A stretch of 64,000 nucleotides of DNA from Candidatus Bathyarchaeota archaeon (GTDB lineage: Archaea; Thermoproteota; Bathyarchaeia; Bathyarchaeales; Bathycorpusculaceae). Location of the stretch: positions 620,001 through 684,000 of the forward strand of contig JAOZHT010000001.1 in the NCBI GenBank assembly GCA_026014735.1, written 5' to 3'. Made by a program: the position numbers and the translations under genes. Positions within the stretch are counted from its first letter, which is position 1. Each line of letters starts with the position of its first letter. Shown piece after piece: positions 61,901 to 64,000 of the stretch. The notes below the pieces were generated by a model that ran no database searches, was not told the origin of the DNA, and saw only the letters and a program-made list of their open reading frames with translations.

Positions 61901-64000
61901 ATGGCGGTATAGGCAGCGGAGTATACGTTATGGCTGACAACGTAGAAGTTTCCGGCTTCACCATCCAAGGCACGGGTTGGTACAGCGGCGTTTGCGGCAT
62001 CACTATTGGCGCTGTCAGTGGCGCTAACATCAACTCCAACTACCTCCAGCTTAACGACTACGGAATCAAAGTAATGCACGCACGGAATTGCCAAATCACC
62101 AGCAACCACATTCAAGGTTGCACTGCTTACGGTATCCACCTCGACGGTTCTTCCCAGATTGCGTGTGCCAACAACTACCTGAGCTCCAACCTCAATGGGG
62201 GAGCAGACATGGGGGTATATGATTCCGCAGGCGTAACCATAACTAACCACGCAGCCAAAGATTCTTCACTGTATGTCAACGGCAACTCAACAGTACCCCT
62301 CTCAAATTCAGCGTTTAATTACCTGTCATCTGCTGGCTCTGCGGTGGTAACGATGCAGAATAGCATTTTAACCAACATCCTGACAGCAGGCAACTCAGTT
62401 TTAACGGTGCAGAATAGCCGTGCTAACTGGGTAAGTTGCTATGACGCCGCAGCCGTTAACCTCGTTGCCTCGAACGTATCGAGTATACAGGTAGACGGAA
62501 CTGTTAATCTGCATGTTCAGGACCCAACCGCAGTAATCTCCCAATTATACGCCAATGGCAACTCAACGGTAAATGTCAATAAGGGAACCCTCTACGATCT
62601 AATCGCCTACTGCGATACTAAACTCTCCATAAGTGACGCTTCAGTAAACTGGCTTGAAGCCTACAACTTGAGCAAAACCATTTCTATGTCAAACGTCACG
62701 ATCGGTACCTTTTACTTAGTGAATTCAAACACTTATTTGCTCGGCAACTTTACCGTACTCAGCCAACTCTACCTGGAAAAGAGCACCGTGGTCCGCCCAT
62801 ACATTGTAACCGTTAAAGACCAATCCGGCAGCCCCGTGGCGGGTATAGCATTAACCCTAAACCGGCAAGGCAGCACCTTCTGGAGCGGCACAACCAACGC
62901 TACCGGCTCTTTAGCCTTCAACATTACTTACACCGAGGCTAACTATAACTTGCCTACAACGCTTAAGGCGGGGGGCGGCGACACCTTTGCTTTGCAACAG
63001 TTTTCTTTGGTCACTAACTCTCCAATTCTGCTGACGTTACAGCAGCACACCGCCCAAGTCCACAACTTAAACACAGGCTTAAACTACTATACAATTCAAG
63101 ATGCCTTAGATGCAACTCAAACCCTCAACGGACACGTTATAAAAGCAGATTCAGGCGTCTATTCTGAATGCCCAATCATAAATAAGTCCGTTAAACTGAG
63201 GGGCGCAGGTAACGCTTCAACCATTATTGCAGCAGGCAACTCGGTAAACGTAACTTCAATACGGGCAGATAACGTAGAAGTCAGCGGATTTACCATTCAG
63301 GGCATCGTTGACCCATACGTTGGCTCTTATGGCGGCGCTTACGGAATCGTCGCTGACAGATACAGTGGTGCAAACATAAGCTACAATGTTCTGGTAAACC
63401 TGCAGTATGGTGTAGCAGTCATAAACGCCACGTCTGTTAACATTTCACATAACACCTTTAAAAACAACCAGCTCGGCACCGTTCTATATTACACCAACAA
63501 TAGCCAATTCACCCAAAACGAATTAACCAACAACACCCTCGGCTTTGGTTCAATATACGGCGTCTCCAACACAATCGCAGGCAACAACATACAGGGTAAC
63601 TCTACCTTTTCAGCGGAGGGCTTAGTTGTGTACTTATCCACTAACAACTTAATAACCGCTAACACAGTGACAGGAAACCAAATAGGCATCTACATGTTAT
63701 CAAACCAGAACAGTCAACTAACCTATAACCGAGTGGGCAACAACACTATCGGGCTTGGAATATTAAGCGCATCAACTGACATTGTCCATCATAACTTTTT
63801 CTTAAACAACGAATTACAAGCCATAACTCAATCTGGGGCCCCGGCGGCGGTCTGGGATAACGGATACCCAAGCGGAGGCAACTACTGGAGCGACTATAAC
63901 GGAACCGACAGCAACCACGACGGCATCGGCGACACGGCATACACCATCGACTCAAACAACACCGACCGCTACCCAATAGTTTACTCAACAGCAACCTTCG
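58924..64000 (+). CDS. Very large secreted beta-propeller/beta-helix surface protein (partial)
   Basis: The frame starts at GTG 58924 and stays open to the window's end, more than 1690 residues. A signal peptide (NRKTVVVALLFLLISVQFTS) ends at NAQT. Then come a PPC-like domain (SYEPDDSFTQY... YLRVRG), two copies of a module of about 210 residues (each with GSL, VQFTGEGF, YCYAEY, NGT, WFHA.SPIYIRWD and IAIEDSQ), a beta-propeller of about seven blades (TSDGGYAFVGST, VWLVKTDLSG pattern; 60640-61720), and two NosD-type beta-helices ending in GNYWSDYNGTDSNHDGIGDTAY. No enzyme residues are recognised. Probably a cell-surface adhesin or glycan-binding protein; its anchor lies beyond the window. Confidence 0.75.
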   Translation, partial: MQLGNRKTVVVALLFLLISVQFTSLVNAQTQDSYEPDDSFTQYSTLTPSTLIQEQIRSIMPAGDNDYIRFYATPGNYTFYTSGSTDTYGYLYDQNQTQLISDDDSGDGVQFKFTYNITLSGNYYLRVRGYSNETIGDYALNYYYELGSLRITPNSGAGGVSVAFTGEGFPASSSVTIQYYDSFTASWMAFQTVTANGSGSIVFNTQMPDLRHAMPSGDNYENSEIIQFRAVVSSTPYCYAEYTQYLRGIKSVGDQAASGLYGNGTDLSQSVTVKAGEIITIAGNWFHANSPIYIRWDNTSVVGTVTSDQWSSATVIGNSIASASGSFEVNVTIPSAEVGNHYIAIEDSQGRVIITVLYALGSLKLSSTSGPGGAMVQFTGQGFTPSTPVAISYYDPTLGYWNFFQYVTADSNGKVAFSTEMPDLRRSLTTGDNYDSYDALSFRAQVNSVTYCYAEYDEYMRGIKVVDSQTASGLFGNGTNLAEVVSVLPGDSVPIIGKWFHAGSPIYIRWDGASVVGTVTGAEWNTATIVGNTIASPEGSFETTITIPSAEPGEHYVAIEDSQTRVIIKVLLNSPVDWSYTYGTTGSDVFMSGIKTSDGGYAFVGSTVVSSSSDVWLVKTDLSGKVQWNKTYGGSGSECGNSIIQLPDGSFVIAGYTSSYSGTNDMYLLRTNSTGHLQNFNVFGGNGTDTANSVIVDYDGNFLLAGSTTSYGGGTKAFLVKTNYTCSPIWTKTYGFSSADIANCVIQSNNGYYVLAGQTNNGTSNDFSLILIDYNGNMVYFRSYGSQNTPETAYNLIQTSDGGYLLSGTRGVLFNSSVAYIVRLNSNFDTTWETTYGTPYYGIGFSARETSSNEFVVGGGIAALGQNASDVLLLKLNSNGAVIASQSYGSSGLDLCRAVIKNADESFVLVGATNSYGAGGLDGLAFKVSALSVPRVHNLNSGISYNSIQKAIDSSSTHSGDTILVDSGYFRENVIIHKPVHLQSNNGSAIIDNGGIGSGVYVMADNVEVSGFTIQGTGWYSGVCGITIGAVSGANINSNYLQLNDYGIKVMHARNCQITSNHIQGCTAYGIHLDGSSQIACANNYLSSNLNGGADMGVYDSAGVTITNHAAKDSSLYVNGNSTVPLSNSAFNYLSSAGSAVVTMQNSILTNILTAGNSVLTVQNSRANWVSCYDAAAVNLVASNVSSIQVDGTVNLHVQDPTAVISQLYANGNSTVNVNKGTLYDLIAYCDTKLSISDASVNWLEAYNLSKTISMSNVTIGTFYLVNSNTYLLGNFTVLSQLYLEKSTVVRPYIVTVKDQSGSPVAGIALTLNRQGSTFWSGTTNATGSLAFNITYTEANYNLPTTLKAGGGDTFALQQFSLVTNSPILLTLQQHTAQVHNLNTGLNYYTIQDALDATQTLNGHVIKADSGVYSECPIINKSVKLRGAGNASTIIAAGNSVNVTSIRADNVEVSGFTIQGIVDPYVGSYGGAYGIVADRYSGANISYNVLVNLQYGVAVINATSVNISHNTFKNNQLGTVLYYTNNSQFTQNELTNNTLGFGSIYGVSNTIAGNNIQGNSTFSAEGLVVYLSTNNLITANTVTGNQIGIYMLSNQNSQLTYNRVGNNTIGLGILSASTDIVHHNFFLNNELQAITQSGAPAAVWDNGYPSGGNYWSDYNGTDSNHDGIGDTAYTIDSNNTDRYPIVYSTATF

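Overview
The window reads as a chromosomal segment of an archaeon, most likely of the TACK superphylum and quite possibly a Bathyarchaeia member. This placement is inferred from gene content, not from a marker search. Supporting signs are TATA-box promoters, many TTG/GTG starts, an archaeosine-type tRNA-guanine transglycosylase, an archaeal CCA-adding enzyme (the one tRNA here lacks an encoded CCA), an Lsm/SmAP protein, a PAC2 protein, UPF0200/UPF0201 genes, a stand-alone Lrp ligand-binding domain, class III signal peptides on pilin-like proteins, and proteins resembling the TackOD1 and NitrOD5 output domains. There is no rRNA operon and no CRISPR array.

Layout. Positions 1-3164 hold a group of regulators: a TrmB-type HTH/PAS protein cut by the window edge, an Lrp-like protein, a single-cyclin-box TFB-like protein and a winged-helix protein. 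Positions 3441-5739 hold an AT-rich OLD-family ATPase/nuclease gene between tRNA-Ala(CGC) and a decayed copy of that tRNA's 3' end, which looks like a small integrated defence cassette. Positions 5906-18299 are mostly housekeeping and signalling genes: a soluble MCP, a PAS protein, a coiled-coil protein, Lsm, PAC2, a beta-helix surface protein, tgtA, a PHP phosphoesterase, a beta-CASP RNase, a presenilin-like protease and a DUF362 protein.

Positions 18636-26525 form a first type IV pilus-like operon: three pilin-like genes, a secretion ATPase, two separate T2SF membrane proteins and a zinc-ribbon TackOD1-like protein. Positions 26638-40033 hold housekeeping genes (SIS protein, uppP, cca, thpR, UPF0200/0201, an MBL nuclease, class II HMG-CoA reductase, an acetyl-CoA synthetase beta subunit) and an unusual reductase-adenylation fusion protein. 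Positions 40138-54168 form a second, larger pilus-like locus: a repeat-containing surface protein, an ATPase, a fused double-T2SF protein, five pilin-like proteins (one of 1097 residues) and a prepilin peptidase. Positions 54476-58776 encode a PfkB kinase, a HAD phosphatase, a phosphohexosamine mutase and a GlmU-like enzyme, probably making UDP-GlcNAc for surface glycans. The window ends inside a very large secreted beta-propeller/beta-helix protein.

The strongest unexpected signals are these. (1) A promoter element with identical spacing lies upstream of three pilus/surface transcription units. (2) Three genes of the pilus loci seem to start at CTG, ACG and ATA, each behind a strong Shine-Dalgarno sequence. 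(3) A TATA plus G-tract element occurs three times, and two of the copies match at 33 of 38 positions. (4) Diverged repeats containing a tRNA 3' end flank the OLD nuclease gene. (5) A reductase-adenylation fusion has the reverse domain order of carboxylic acid reductases. A plausible overall reading is a cell with a heavily elaborated, glycosylated surface and two related pilus machines under common control.
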